Below, piece after piece: positions 7,527-14,472 of a stretch of 14,472 nt of DNA. Origin of the DNA: Sphingomonas sp. CCH21-G11. GTDB lineage: Bacteria; Pseudomonadota; Alphaproteobacteria; Sphingomonadales; Sphingomonadaceae. The stretch spans positions 1 through 14,472 of the forward strand of contig NZ_LSHX01000057.1 in NCBI RefSeq assembly GCF_001555965.1, in the 5' to 3' direction. Both the position numbers and the translations under genes were made by a program. Position 1 is the first letter of the stretch, and each line of letters starts with the position of its first letter. The notes below the pieces were generated by a model. It was given only the letters and a program-made list of their open reading frames with translations. It was not told where the DNA came from and searched no databases.

Positions 7527-8723
7527 TCAATAGATCAGGTGCGGGCGTCGGGCGTCGATCCACGCGGCCTCGTCCGGCTGCACGATCGCATCGAGGTCGC
7601 CCGGCCGCGCGGCCGCATCGTCGACCCATTCGCGCAGCGCCGGCCCGCCGTTGATCACGTCGATCGCCAGCTTCTCGAACTCATATTCATAGGGGAAATC
7701 GCGCCACAGCGGATAATCGGGGTAGAGTTCGCGGATCGCCTTGAACGCCAGCGCCTGCACGCGCCACGGCCGGAATGCCTGATGGTCGTAGCCCGGCCCC
7801 TCGGCGTGCAGGAACACGCCGTGGCACAATTGCTCGGCATGTTTGTGAAAGGTCGGCTGGAACCAGGTTTCGCGCAACGTGGCGCCATGCAGCCATTCGG
7901 GTGCGATCGCGTGCATCCGCGCGATCACCGCGCGCGCATCGATGTCGGGCGCGCCGAACAGCTCGAGCGGCCGCGTCGTCCCCCGCCCCTCGCTCAGCGT
8001 CGTCCCCTCCAGCATGACCGTGCCGGCATAGGCGCGTGCCATGTTGACGTTGGGCGCGTTGGGGCTTGGATTGATCCACACCCGGTCGGTCGGCCAGCCG
8101 AAACCGGGGGCGGCATCGGGCTGCCACCCGGCCATCTCGATCACGCGGTAATCGACGTCGAGCTTGAACTGATCGATGAACCAGTGCCCCATCTCGCCCA
8201 GCGTCATGCCGTGCCGCATCACCATCGGCCCCGCCCCGACGAAACTCTCCCATCCCGCGTTCAGGATATTGCCCTCGACCGGGCGGCCGGCGGGATTGGG
8301 GCGGTCGAGCACCCACACGCTCTTGCCGTGCGCCGCCGCAGCTTCGAGCACGTAGAGCAGCGTCGTGACAAAGGTGTAGATGCGGCAGCCCAGATCCTGC
8401 AGGTCGACCAGCATCACGTCGAACGTGCCCATCGACTGCCCGGTCGGACGCCGCACTTCACCGTACAGGCTGAAAACGGGCACGCCATAGACCGGATCGG
8501 TGAAGTCGGGCGACTCCATCATATTGTCCTGAAGGTCGCCGCGCACGCCATGCTGGGGGCCGAACATCGCGGAAACATCGAGGCCCGTCGCGATAAGGGC
8601 ATCAACGCTGTGGGTCAGGTCGGCGGTCACCGAGGCCGGATGAGCGAGGAGCGCGATACGGCGGCCCTGGAGGGGCCGGCGCAGGTCGGGGTCGGCGAGC
8701 AGCCGGTCGATGCCAAAGGTCAT
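7527..8723 (-). CDS. NamZ-like exo-beta-N-acetylmuramidase (DUF1343)
   Basis: A 398-residue protein of the DUF1343 family. Characterised members (NamZ, glycoside hydrolase family 171) remove N-acetylmuramic acid from the non-reducing end of peptidoglycan fragments. Family segments are clear: IALLAHPASVT (23-33), MFGPQHGVRGDLQDNM (53-68), VDLQDLGCRIYTFVTTLLY (106-124), VLDRPNPAGRPVEGN (138-152), NMARAYAGTVMLEG and then TTLSEGRGTTRPLELFGAP (227-259), and WFQPTF and HKHAEQLCHGV in the carboxy-terminal half. There is no signal peptide: the protein starts MTFGIDRLLADPDLRRPLQG, so it is predicted cytoplasmic, unlike the secreted NamZ proteins that have been studied. The start is fixed by a four-base ATGA overlap with the stop of the DOMON-like gene. 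A role in muropeptide or MurNAc recycling is inferred from the family, not shown here. Confidence 0.9.
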   Translation of the reverse strand: MTFGIDRLLADPDLRRPLQGRRIALLAHPASVTADLTHSVDALIATGLDVSAMFGPQHGVRGDLQDNMMESPDFTDPVYGVPVFSLYGEVRRPTGQSMGTFDVMLVDLQDLGCRIYTFVTTLLYVLEAAAAHGKSVWVLDRPNPAGRPVEGNILNAGWESFVGAGPMVMRHGMTLGEMGHWFIDQFKLDVDYRVIEMAGWQPDAAPGFGWPTDRVWINPSPNAPNVNMARAYAGTVMLEGTTLSEGRGTTRPLELFGAPDIDARAVIARMHAIAPEWLHGATLRETWFQPTFHKHAEQLCHGVFLHAEGPGYDHQAFRPWRVQALAFKAIRELYPDYPLWRDFPYEYEFEKLAIDVINGGPALREWVDDAAARPGDLDAIVQPDEAAWIDARRPHLIY

Positions 8724-9241
8724 GGCGCCGTGCCTGCCGCGAACCGGTGCGCGAAGCAAGCCTCGTGGTGAAAATCGGGCTTGCCCGGCGGATGCGCGAG
8801 CGCCCAGTAGCTTTTTCGGCCACCCGTCTCCTCGATCACCGCGCTCAGTCCGATGCACGCGGGGGCGTCGCCGATCGCCTCCGCGGGCAACGCGACCTGC
8901 CACGCCGCATCGCCGTCGATCGCGGCGACTTGGGGCGCTTGCGCGAGGTCGAGGGCACGCATTCCCGCGCGATAACCGTCGAACCGATAGGCCGCCCAGC
9001 GGGTCGACGGCGCGAAATTGAACTCCGCATAGCCGCTCCCGCCGTCGGGCTTTACGAACAGCTCGAAACAGGTGTGCTGCCAAAGCCCGTCGGTGCGCTC
9101 CGGCGTTGCAAGCGGCGGCACGACGAGCGCATCCGCGCCGAGGACACGAAACATCAGCCGGTCGGGCGCGAACGCGACGGCGATCGCCCGCACGTCGCTG
9201 GCGGGGGTATCGGGGTGGCACTGAAGCGAGAGCGGCGTCAT
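8720..9241 (-). CDS. DOMON-like domain protein
   Basis: A 173-residue single-domain protein that I place among DOMON-like proteins, beta-sandwich modules that bind haem or sugars. Supporting segments are LSLQCHPDTPASDV at the start, RLMFRVLGADALVVPP (28-43), DGLWQHTCFELFVKPDGGSG (51-70), YAEFNFAPSTRWAAYRFDGY (71-90), a basic/acidic middle, and YWALAHPPGKPDFHHEACF (145-163) with a His pair near the end. There is no signal peptide, so it is likely cytoplasmic. The ligand is unknown; the adjoining NamZ-like gene suggests a muropeptide or amino sugar. The start at 9241 is chosen because the domain begins there. An ATG at 9286 would add 15 poorly conserved-looking residues (MTAGHRTSVRPIVRP) and would leave ten bases to the amidotransferase stop. 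Neither start has a clear ribosome binding site. Confidence 0.8.
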   Translation of the reverse strand: MTPLSLQCHPDTPASDVRAIAVAFAPDRLMFRVLGADALVVPPLATPERTDGLWQHTCFELFVKPDGGSGYAEFNFAPSTRWAAYRFDGYRAGMRALDLAQAPQVAAIDGDAAWQVALPAEAIGDAPACIGLSAVIEETGGRKSYWALAHPPGKPDFHHEACFAHRFAAGTAP

Positions 9242-9296
9242 CGGCCGGACAATAGGCCGAACCGACGTCCGATGCCCAGCCGTCATGCCGGGCGAG

Positions 9297-11183
9297 CTAT
9301 CCGGCCAGCCGGGCGAGGCTGCGGTCGAGCATCAGCAGCTGCCACAGCGTCCGGCCATGCTCGGCGCGTCCGGCGCGATGATCGGCGGCGATCCGCTCGA
9401 TCGCGCGGCGGTCGAACCAGGCAAGGAGGTGCGGCGAGGCGGCGAGCGCGGCGGCCTGATCGACCAGCGGTCCGCGAAACCAAGCACTGATCGGCGTGAC
9501 GAAGCCCATTTTCGGGCGATACAGAATGTCGCGCGGCAACCATGGCCGCAGCGCGCGCTTCATCAGCCATTTGCCCTCGCCGCCACGCAGCCGCATCGAC
9601 ACGGGCAGCGTCGCAGCGAATTCGATCAGGCGATAATCGAGCAGTGGCTCGCGCGCCTCCAGGCTGACCGCCATGCTGGTGCGGTCGACCTTGGTCAAAA
9701 TGTCGCCGGGCAGCCAGTGCTTGAAATCGGCATATTGTGCGCGGTCGAGCGCATCGCGCGCGGGCGCCGACGCCATGGTGTCGACATAGCGCTGCTCGCC
9801 GCGATACCCGCCGATCGCGCGGTGCATCGCGTCGCCATACAGCCGCACACGCAGCTCCGGCGTCGTCACACCGACTGCGCGGGCATAGGCCGCCCCGCCA
9901 TGCTCGGCGAGCGCGAGCAACGTCGTGCGTGCGCGCAGCGGCCGGGGCGCCCAGTCCGCCTTGGGATAGGCGCGGCCCAGCGTACCGAACACGCCGCTGC
10001 GCAAACCCGCAGGCACCAGGCCGCGCACCCGCTCCTCGGCTGCATGAAAGCGATAGCGGCGATAACCGGCAAACGCCTCGTCCGCGCCGTCGCCCGACAG
10101 CGCGACCGTCACCGTTTCGCGCGCGAGCGCGCAAACCTGATAGGTGGCGAGCGCGGAGGCGTCGGCGAACGGCTCGTCAAAGGCGTGGACCAGCGTGTCG
10201 ATCAGCGCGAAGTCGTCGGCGTCGACGCGGCGGACGCGGTGATCGGTCGCAAAGCGCGTGGCGATCGCCGCGGCATATTCGGTTTCGTCATGGCTCGCGG
10301 TGTCGAAGCCGATCGTGCAGGTCTTGACCGGCTGGCGGCTTGCCTCCGCCATCAGCGCGACGACCGCCGAGCTGTCGACCCCGCCGGACAGGAACGCGCC
10401 CAGCGGCACGTCGGCGATCATGCGCGACCGCACGGCGGTACGCAGGTGATCGGTCAGCTCGGCGGTCAGGTCGGCCGCGCTGCCCCGCGCGCGACGCGAG
10501 AAGTCGAGATCCCACCACTGAACCGGCGCCGGCACGGCCCGGCCGCGTTCGAGCCGCAGGAAATGACCCGCAGGCAACTTGCGCACCCCCGCGACGAAGC
10601 TCGCATCGTCAGGCACATAGCCGAGTGCCATGAAGTCCTCGATCGCGCGTGGATCGACTTCGCGCCGGACGAGCGGGTGAGCGAGCAGGCCCTTGAGTTC
10701 GGACGCAAAGGCGATCGCGCCATCGGCCAGCTCGATATAATGGAGCGGCTTCACCCCCATCCGGTCGCGCGCCAGGAACAGCTGCCGCCGCGCATTGTCC
10801 CACAGCGCGAGCGCGAACATGCCGTTGAGCCGCGCCAGCATGTCCGGCCCCCACGCGCGCCAACCGTGCAGCAGCACTTCGGTATCGCTGTCGGTCCGGA
10901 AATGCGCGCCCAGCGCCGCCAGCTCGGCACGCACCTCGCGGAAGTTATAGATTTCGCCATTGAACACGGTGACGAGGTCGCCATCCGCGCTCGCCATCGG
11001 CTGCGCGCCGCCGCCCAGGTCGATGATCGCGAGGCGGCGATGGCCGAGCGCGATGCCGGGCGCCGCCCAGACCCCGGATCCGTCCGGCCCGCGATGCGCG
11101 AGCGCATCGGTCATCGCCGCGATCCGCGCCGGCTCGATCGGCTTGGGCGTGCCGGGGTAGAACAACCCCGCGATACCGCACAT
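9297..11183 (-). CDS. Asparagine-synthase-like amidotransferase of the exosortase A system
   Basis: A 628-residue glutamine-dependent amidotransferase with the layout of asparagine synthetase B. The usual annotation beside XrtA is 'amidotransferase 1, exosortase A system-associated' (TIGR03108). The glutaminase domain starts MCGIAGLFYPG, with Cys2 as nucleophile after Met removal, Arg49 in LGHRRLAIIDL, Asn75-Gly76 in VFNGEIYN and the TDSDTEVLLHG segment (97-107). The ATP-pyrophosphatase domain has the P-loop SGGVDSS at 266-272, then LSGDGADEAFAGY and the carboxy-terminal KHWLPGDILTKVDRTSM and SLEAREPLLDYR segments. It probably amidates a sugar or polymer precursor rather than free aspartate; the substrate is not visible from sequence. 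The start at 11183 is fixed by the conserved MCGIAG and by a TGATG junction with the xrtA stop, so translation is coupled. All catalytic residues looked for are present. Confidence 0.94.
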   Translation of the reverse strand: MCGIAGLFYPGTPKPIEPARIAAMTDALAHRGPDGSGVWAAPGIALGHRRLAIIDLGGGAQPMASADGDLVTVFNGEIYNFREVRAELAALGAHFRTDSDTEVLLHGWRAWGPDMLARLNGMFALALWDNARRQLFLARDRMGVKPLHYIELADGAIAFASELKGLLAHPLVRREVDPRAIEDFMALGYVPDDASFVAGVRKLPAGHFLRLERGRAVPAPVQWWDLDFSRRARGSAADLTAELTDHLRTAVRSRMIADVPLGAFLSGGVDSSAVVALMAEASRQPVKTCTIGFDTASHDETEYAAAIATRFATDHRVRRVDADDFALIDTLVHAFDEPFADASALATYQVCALARETVTVALSGDGADEAFAGYRRYRFHAAEERVRGLVPAGLRSGVFGTLGRAYPKADWAPRPLRARTTLLALAEHGGAAYARAVGVTTPELRVRLYGDAMHRAIGGYRGEQRYVDTMASAPARDALDRAQYADFKHWLPGDILTKVDRTSMAVSLEAREPLLDYRLIEFAATLPVSMRLRGGEGKWLMKRALRPWLPRDILYRPKMGFVTPISAWFRGPLVDQAAALAASPHLLAWFDRRAIERIAADHRAGRAEHGRTLWQLLMLDRSLARLAG

Positions 11184-12709
11184 CAGCGCGCGCCGCTCGT
11201 GAGGCGATCCGCGAGGCGATCGACCGGCCCCGCCGCGGCCAGGAAGTCGGTCAGCGCGGCGCGGCTGTCCTGCCCCTGCCGCTCGGCCGACGCCAGCACC
11301 GCGACCGCGCGCTGCGGCCCGCCGGTCAGCTTGAGCTTCAGCGTTTCCAGCTTCACGCGGGTCGGAGAGGCGGTGACGACATCGCCGATGCGATACCATG
11401 TCACCGTCTCGCGCTCCACCGGACCGGCGGCGGTCATCCGGATCGCCCTGCCCCCCGCCAGGTCGGGCAGGTCGGCAACGCGGACCCAGCGATCATTCTC
11501 CGCGATCGCCCCCTGGCCGAACGCGGTCAGTTCATGCCCGTCACGCTGGCCGGCATAGACCGCGATCGCTAGGTCGACGGTGCGGCCGCGCGCATCTGCA
11601 TAGCGGCCAATGAGCCGGTGATCGGCGGTCGGGTAATGCGCCTGCCACGGTGCCGCGCGGCTCAGATTGACGCGGGTCCAGCCCGGTACCTGCGGCAGAT
11701 CGAGCTGCGCGGGCAGATCGTCGACGCGATGTCCGACCTTGTACGCCAGGCCCGCCGCGAACACCGCGAGTGCGATCGTGCCCGCCGCCGCCATCGGCAG
11801 GACGAGCCGCGGCCCGCGCACCGGCGGCAGCGCATCGGGGTCGAACGCCGGGGCATCGGGATCACGATCGAACCAGCGCCAGCCGATCGCCATGACGCCC
11901 GCCATCACCAGCGCGAAGAAGACCCAGCCGTAGACGATATGGTCGAGCCCGGTTGCCGCCTCGACGCCCACGACCGACGCCGCGCCGATCGTCGCCGCCG
12001 CGCGCACGCCGTTGGCGAGCACGGGTACGACCAGCGCGACCGCCATGAACGCCGCCCGCCGCCGCCAGCTGGCATAGCAGATCCCGGCAACCAGCGTGCC
12101 ATAGGCGATCATCGCGATCAGGAACTTGTTGCCCGAGCACGCCTCAGCCACCTCGAAATAGCCGTGGGGCGTGGTGATCAGCACCCCGTCGTTGATCGCG
12201 GGCAATCCGATCAGCTGCAGCTGCGCCATGACCAGCCGGACCGTGATCGCCTGCATCGGCTGCTCGAGCGTTTCGCCGAACGGGACGAGGAAGAACATGT
12301 AGCCGAGCGGAAAAAGCAACCCGCGCGCGATCTGTGGGCCGAGCAGGGTGAGTACCGCCGATTGCAGCATCGCCACCAGTGCGACGTGCCGGACGATGGC
12401 GACGCCCGCAATGTCCCCCAGGGCCCAGAGCGCGCCGGCGAGCGCCATCGGCACCAGCCCGGCAAGCCAGCCGGTCGGGGTCAGCCGCGCGAGCTCGCGA
12501 CGGCGCTGCCACGCCAGCCAGCCGACGATCGGCGCGACGAACAGGCAGTGGCCGAAGGTCGTGCTTTCCCAATAGATCACCGCCAGATCGCGAACGTCGT
12601 GCGCAAAGAGGATCAGCAGCACCGCCCAGGTTGCGGCGAGCGCGCCGAGATGCACGCGCCAGCGCACCGCGATGGCGGGGGCGGCAACGATCGGCGCGAC
12701 CATCGTCAT
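11183..12709 (-). CDS. xrtA: Exosortase A with fused EpsI domain
   Basis: Inner-membrane cysteine transpeptidase-like enzyme that processes PEP-CTERM proteins and is linked to exopolysaccharide production. The protein has 508 residues. Residues about 18-290 contain around eight hydrophobic segments and the catalytic triad: Cys191 in EACSGNKFLIA, Arg236 in VLANGVRAAAT and His257 in GLDHIVYGWVFF. From about residue 305 a membrane anchor leads to an EpsI (DUF3485) domain: LPQVPGWTRVNLS, then PWQAHYPTADHRLIGRYAD, AIAVYAGQRDGHELTAFGQ, and WYRIGDVVTASPTRVKLETL near the end. The exosortase-EpsI fusion is the usual form in sphingomonads. The residue after CSG is Asn, where I would expect a hydrophobic residue, a minor oddity. 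The ATG overlaps the glycosyltransferase stop by ATGA, and the stop shares a base with the next start. No PEP-CTERM substrate is encoded in this window. Confidence 0.95.
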   Translation of the reverse strand: MTMVAPIVAAPAIAVRWRVHLGALAATWAVLLILFAHDVRDLAVIYWESTTFGHCLFVAPIVGWLAWQRRRELARLTPTGWLAGLVPMALAGALWALGDIAGVAIVRHVALVAMLQSAVLTLLGPQIARGLLFPLGYMFFLVPFGETLEQPMQAITVRLVMAQLQLIGLPAINDGVLITTPHGYFEVAEACSGNKFLIAMIAYGTLVAGICYASWRRRAAFMAVALVVPVLANGVRAAATIGAASVVGVEAATGLDHIVYGWVFFALVMAGVMAIGWRWFDRDPDAPAFDPDALPPVRGPRLVLPMAAAGTIALAVFAAGLAYKVGHRVDDLPAQLDLPQVPGWTRVNLSRAAPWQAHYPTADHRLIGRYADARGRTVDLAIAVYAGQRDGHELTAFGQGAIAENDRWVRVADLPDLAGGRAIRMTAAGPVERETVTWYRIGDVVTASPTRVKLETLKLKLTGGPQRAVAVLASAERQGQDSRAALTDFLAAAGPVDRLADRLTSGAR

Positions 12710-13920
12710 GCGGCGGCATCCGCGGCGGCCAGCGCCAGCCCGAGCAGGTCGTCGAGCGGGGCGAGCCGCGCCGGCCAGGCATAGCGCGTCTGTACCCGCC
12801 GGCGTGCCGCCTGGCCCAGCGCGACCGCGATGGCAGGATCGTCGAGCAGGTCGCCGATCGCGCCGGCGATTCGCGTTGCGCCGGCCCCGACGCGCAGCGT
12901 GCCGGCATGGTCGATGCCCGTCGCCGCTTCGGTCGATGCGACCACCGGGCGCGCCATCGCCATTGCCTCCAGCACCTTGTTCTGCACGCCGCGCGCGATG
13001 CGCAGCGGCGCGACCACCACCGCGGCGGCGGCAAGCCAGCCGCGCACATCGGCGACCGCCCCCGTCACCGTCACGCCGGGCAGCCGGGCCAGCGCGCGCA
13101 CCGCTTCACCGGGCTGGCGGCCGACGATCGCGAAGCCAGCGTCCGGATGGCGCCGCCGCACGAGCGGCAGGATGTCGCGCGCGAACCACCGGACCGCCTC
13201 GATGTTGGGCGGATAGTCCATCTGGCCGGTGAAGACGATCAGCGGCCCGTCCGCCGCCACCGGGTCGAAGTGGGCGGCGGGGTCGAAGAAATCGGTATCG
13301 ATGCCGTTCTCGACCGCAACGATGCGGCCGATGCCGCCGAGATTGCTGAACAAGGCCGCCTCGGCGTCGCTGACGAAGAGGCTGGCGGTCGCCGCCTGCG
13401 CGACGCGGCGTTCATAGGCACCGAGCAGCCGGGCCTCGCGCGCGTAGAGCCAGCGCAGCGGCCAGCGGGCGGCGCGCGCATAGTCGGCGAACTTGGCCGA
13501 ATCGACATCGACGAAATCCATGACCGGCGCATGTCCGGCGGGAACGTGCTGCGCCATCTGGCCGGAGAACACGAACACCCGACCGACCGGCGTGCGTGAC
13601 GTCACCGCCTCGACCGCCGCCGTCACGCGCGGATCGGCAAAGGCGGTAAGCGATACCGGGCGCCCCTGCGCCAGCGCCTCCACCGCCGCCCGTGCGCGCG
13701 ATTTGGTGCGCGGGATGATCATGGTGCTGACGGCAAGGTCGGCCAGCGCGGCCGTCGCACCCATGTCGGCCGCGTCGTCGGCAAAGGCCACCAGGTGCAC
13801 GCGTGCGCGTTCGCCGAGATGGCGGAGCAGATGGTAACCCCGGATCTTGTCGCCGCGATCGGGCGGCCACGGCACGCGATGCGCAAGGAAAAGGATGTCG
13901 CCGCTCACCTGGGCGCTCAC
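12706..13920 (-). CDS. Glycosyltransferase of the exosortase A/PEP-CTERM locus
   Basis: A 404-residue GT-B type glycosyltransferase matching the TIGR03087 family ('sugar transferase, PEP-CTERM/EpsH1 system associated'). The amino-terminal signature is ILFLAHRVPWPPDRGDKIRG (residues 9-28), followed by HLLRHLGERARVHLVAFADD. The carboxy-terminal donor domain has VENGIDTDFF (203-212), FTGQMDYPPN (230-239), AIVGRQP and the RGVQNKVLEAMAMARPVV segment (310-327), in which Glu318 corresponds to the nucleotide-sugar-binding Glu of GT4 enzymes. It would transfer a sugar onto a lipid-linked intermediate or growing polymer at the cytoplasmic face of the inner membrane; donor and acceptor are unknown. The start is the GTG at 13920, which forms a GTGA overlap with the FemAB stop, like the ATGA at the other end. 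A second GTG at 13908 is possible. Confidence 0.92.
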   Translation of the reverse strand: MSAQVSGDILFLAHRVPWPPDRGDKIRGYHLLRHLGERARVHLVAFADDAADMGATAALADLAVSTMIIPRTKSRARAAVEALAQGRPVSLTAFADPRVTAAVEAVTSRTPVGRVFVFSGQMAQHVPAGHAPVMDFVDVDSAKFADYARAARWPLRWLYAREARLLGAYERRVAQAATASLFVSDAEAALFSNLGGIGRIVAVENGIDTDFFDPAAHFDPVAADGPLIVFTGQMDYPPNIEAVRWFARDILPLVRRRHPDAGFAIVGRQPGEAVRALARLPGVTVTGAVADVRGWLAAAAVVVAPLRIARGVQNKVLEAMAMARPVVASTEAATGIDHAGTLRVGAGATRIAGAIGDLLDDPAIAVALGQAARRRVQTRYAWPARLAPLDDLLGLALAAADAAA

Positions 13921-14472
13921 CCCAGCCCCCGCGCGATCCACGGGCCGATCGCATTGGCGACCGGGAGGGGAAGCCGCTGCCACGCCGCGATCTGCAAGCG
14001 GTATTTCGGGCTCAGCGGATTGATTTCACGCGGCGCGGCGCCATCGGCGGTGCGGGTGAAATAGGTGAGCGGCTGTCCGGCAAATCCCCAATTCCTCTTG
14101 AACGCCGCCGGGCCGCTGCCGACCTTCGACCGGCCGAAGTCGAACCGGGTGCACCCCCGCGCGCGTGCATGCCCCATCAGCGCGAAGTACATCCGGTCAT
14201 TGGCGCGCAACGCCCGCGCGCTATGCGTGCCCCCGCCCCAATAGGGATAGACCGTGCCGCGCCAGTAAAGGCTGAGCACACTCGCCACCGCCACGCCCCG
14301 ATGGCGCACCGTCAGGATGTCGGCCGCATCGCCGAAACGGTCGAGCACTTCGGCGAACAGTGAAGCGGGAAACACCGGCGTGCCCAGGTTGCGCACCGAT
14401 TCGGCATAGACCGCATAATGCTCGCGCCGCGCGCGCGCGTCCGTGCCGACGGCGACCTCAAGATCGAAATCG
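13917..14472 (-). CDS. FemAB-like protein of the exosortase A system, 3' part
   Basis: The carboxy-terminal 184 residues of a GNAT-fold FemAB-type protein; the 5' part is outside the window. It reads DFDLEVAVGTDARARREHYA at the window edge, then VRNLGTPVFPASLFAEVLDR, AVASVLSLYWRGTVYPYWGG, and FDFGRSKVGSGPAAFKRNWG near residues 130-149. These segments match the XrtA-associated FemAB family (TIGR03019). FemAB proteins classically add amino acids from aminoacyl-tRNA to peptidoglycan precursors. In exosortase loci the role is unproven but presumably modifies a polymer precursor. A GTG codon at 14396 is internal (Val), not the start: the frame stays open to the edge with family-like sequence. The stop overlaps the glycosyltransferase start by GTGA. 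Confidence 0.92.
   Translation of the reverse strand, partial: DFDLEVAVGTDARARREHYAVYAESVRNLGTPVFPASLFAEVLDRFGDAADILTVRHRGVAVASVLSLYWRGTVYPYWGGGTHSARALRANDRMYFALMGHARARGCTRFDFGRSKVGSGPAAFKRNWGFAGQPLTYFTRTADGAAPREINPLSPKYRLQIAAWQRLPLPVANAIGPWIARGLG

Noticed and set aside
9241..9260. Inverted repeat TCGGCC / GGCCGA with an eight-base loop after the amidotransferase gene
   Set aside because: The six-base stem overlaps the chosen DOMON-like start codon and lacks a T-run; expected by chance at this GC content.
9285..11558. 757-codon open frame on the plus strand opposite the amidotransferase
   Set aside because: It is antisense to a gene with full catalytic signatures, and its composition is typical of high-GC shadow frames.

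Overview
The window looks like a high-GC alphaproteobacterial chromosome fragment, most likely from the order Sphingomonadales. I infer this from the protein sequences (a GluRS beginning [11 protein letters not shown]... before the HIGH motif, a ComEC amino terminus, an exosortase A with a fused EpsI domain), the dense coding and the many 4-base start/stop overlaps. No search was run, so the placement is by recognition. The first 25 bases are not genomic: they match the end of an Illumina Nextera adapter, so real sequence starts near base 26 at a contig end.

Left part (26-3050) is housekeeping. A truncated comEC (DNA uptake channel) runs leftward off the contig. gltX (glutamyl-tRNA synthetase) and gltA (citrate synthase) run rightward, divergent from comEC, 19 bases apart and probably cotranscribed. 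A hairpin just after gltA may end transcription between gltA and a convergent gene of unknown function at 3072-3689.

Everything from 3072 to 14472 is on the minus strand. Read in the direction of transcription, it begins with the downstream half of an exosortase A (XrtA, PEP-CTERM) polysaccharide locus: a FemAB-like protein (5' end outside the window), a family-4-type glycosyltransferase, exosortase A fused to EpsI, and an asparagine-synthase-like amidotransferase. These are joined by GTGA, ATGA and TGATG overlaps. Next come a DOMON-like protein and a NamZ/DUF1343 exo-N-acetylmuramidase-like protein (ATGA overlap), a membrane protein that resembles a nucleotidyltransferase fused to a CDP-alcohol phosphotransferase but lacks the catalytic signatures of both, and a DUF2336 protein coupled by ATGA to a PAS/HATPase histidine-kinase-like protein. 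In that kinase the usual phosphoacceptor His appears to be Lys. The unknown gene at 3072-3689 is last and has its own weak candidate promoter.

The XrtA genes would act together in making an exopolysaccharide and sorting PEP-CTERM proteins at the inner membrane. The DOMON/NamZ pair suggests muropeptide or amino-sugar handling. The degenerate transferase and the DUF2336/kinase-like pair are the least explained part and the best candidates for something undescribed. No RNA gene, CRISPR array, insertion sequence or long repeat was seen. No gene-free stretch exceeds about 85 bases.
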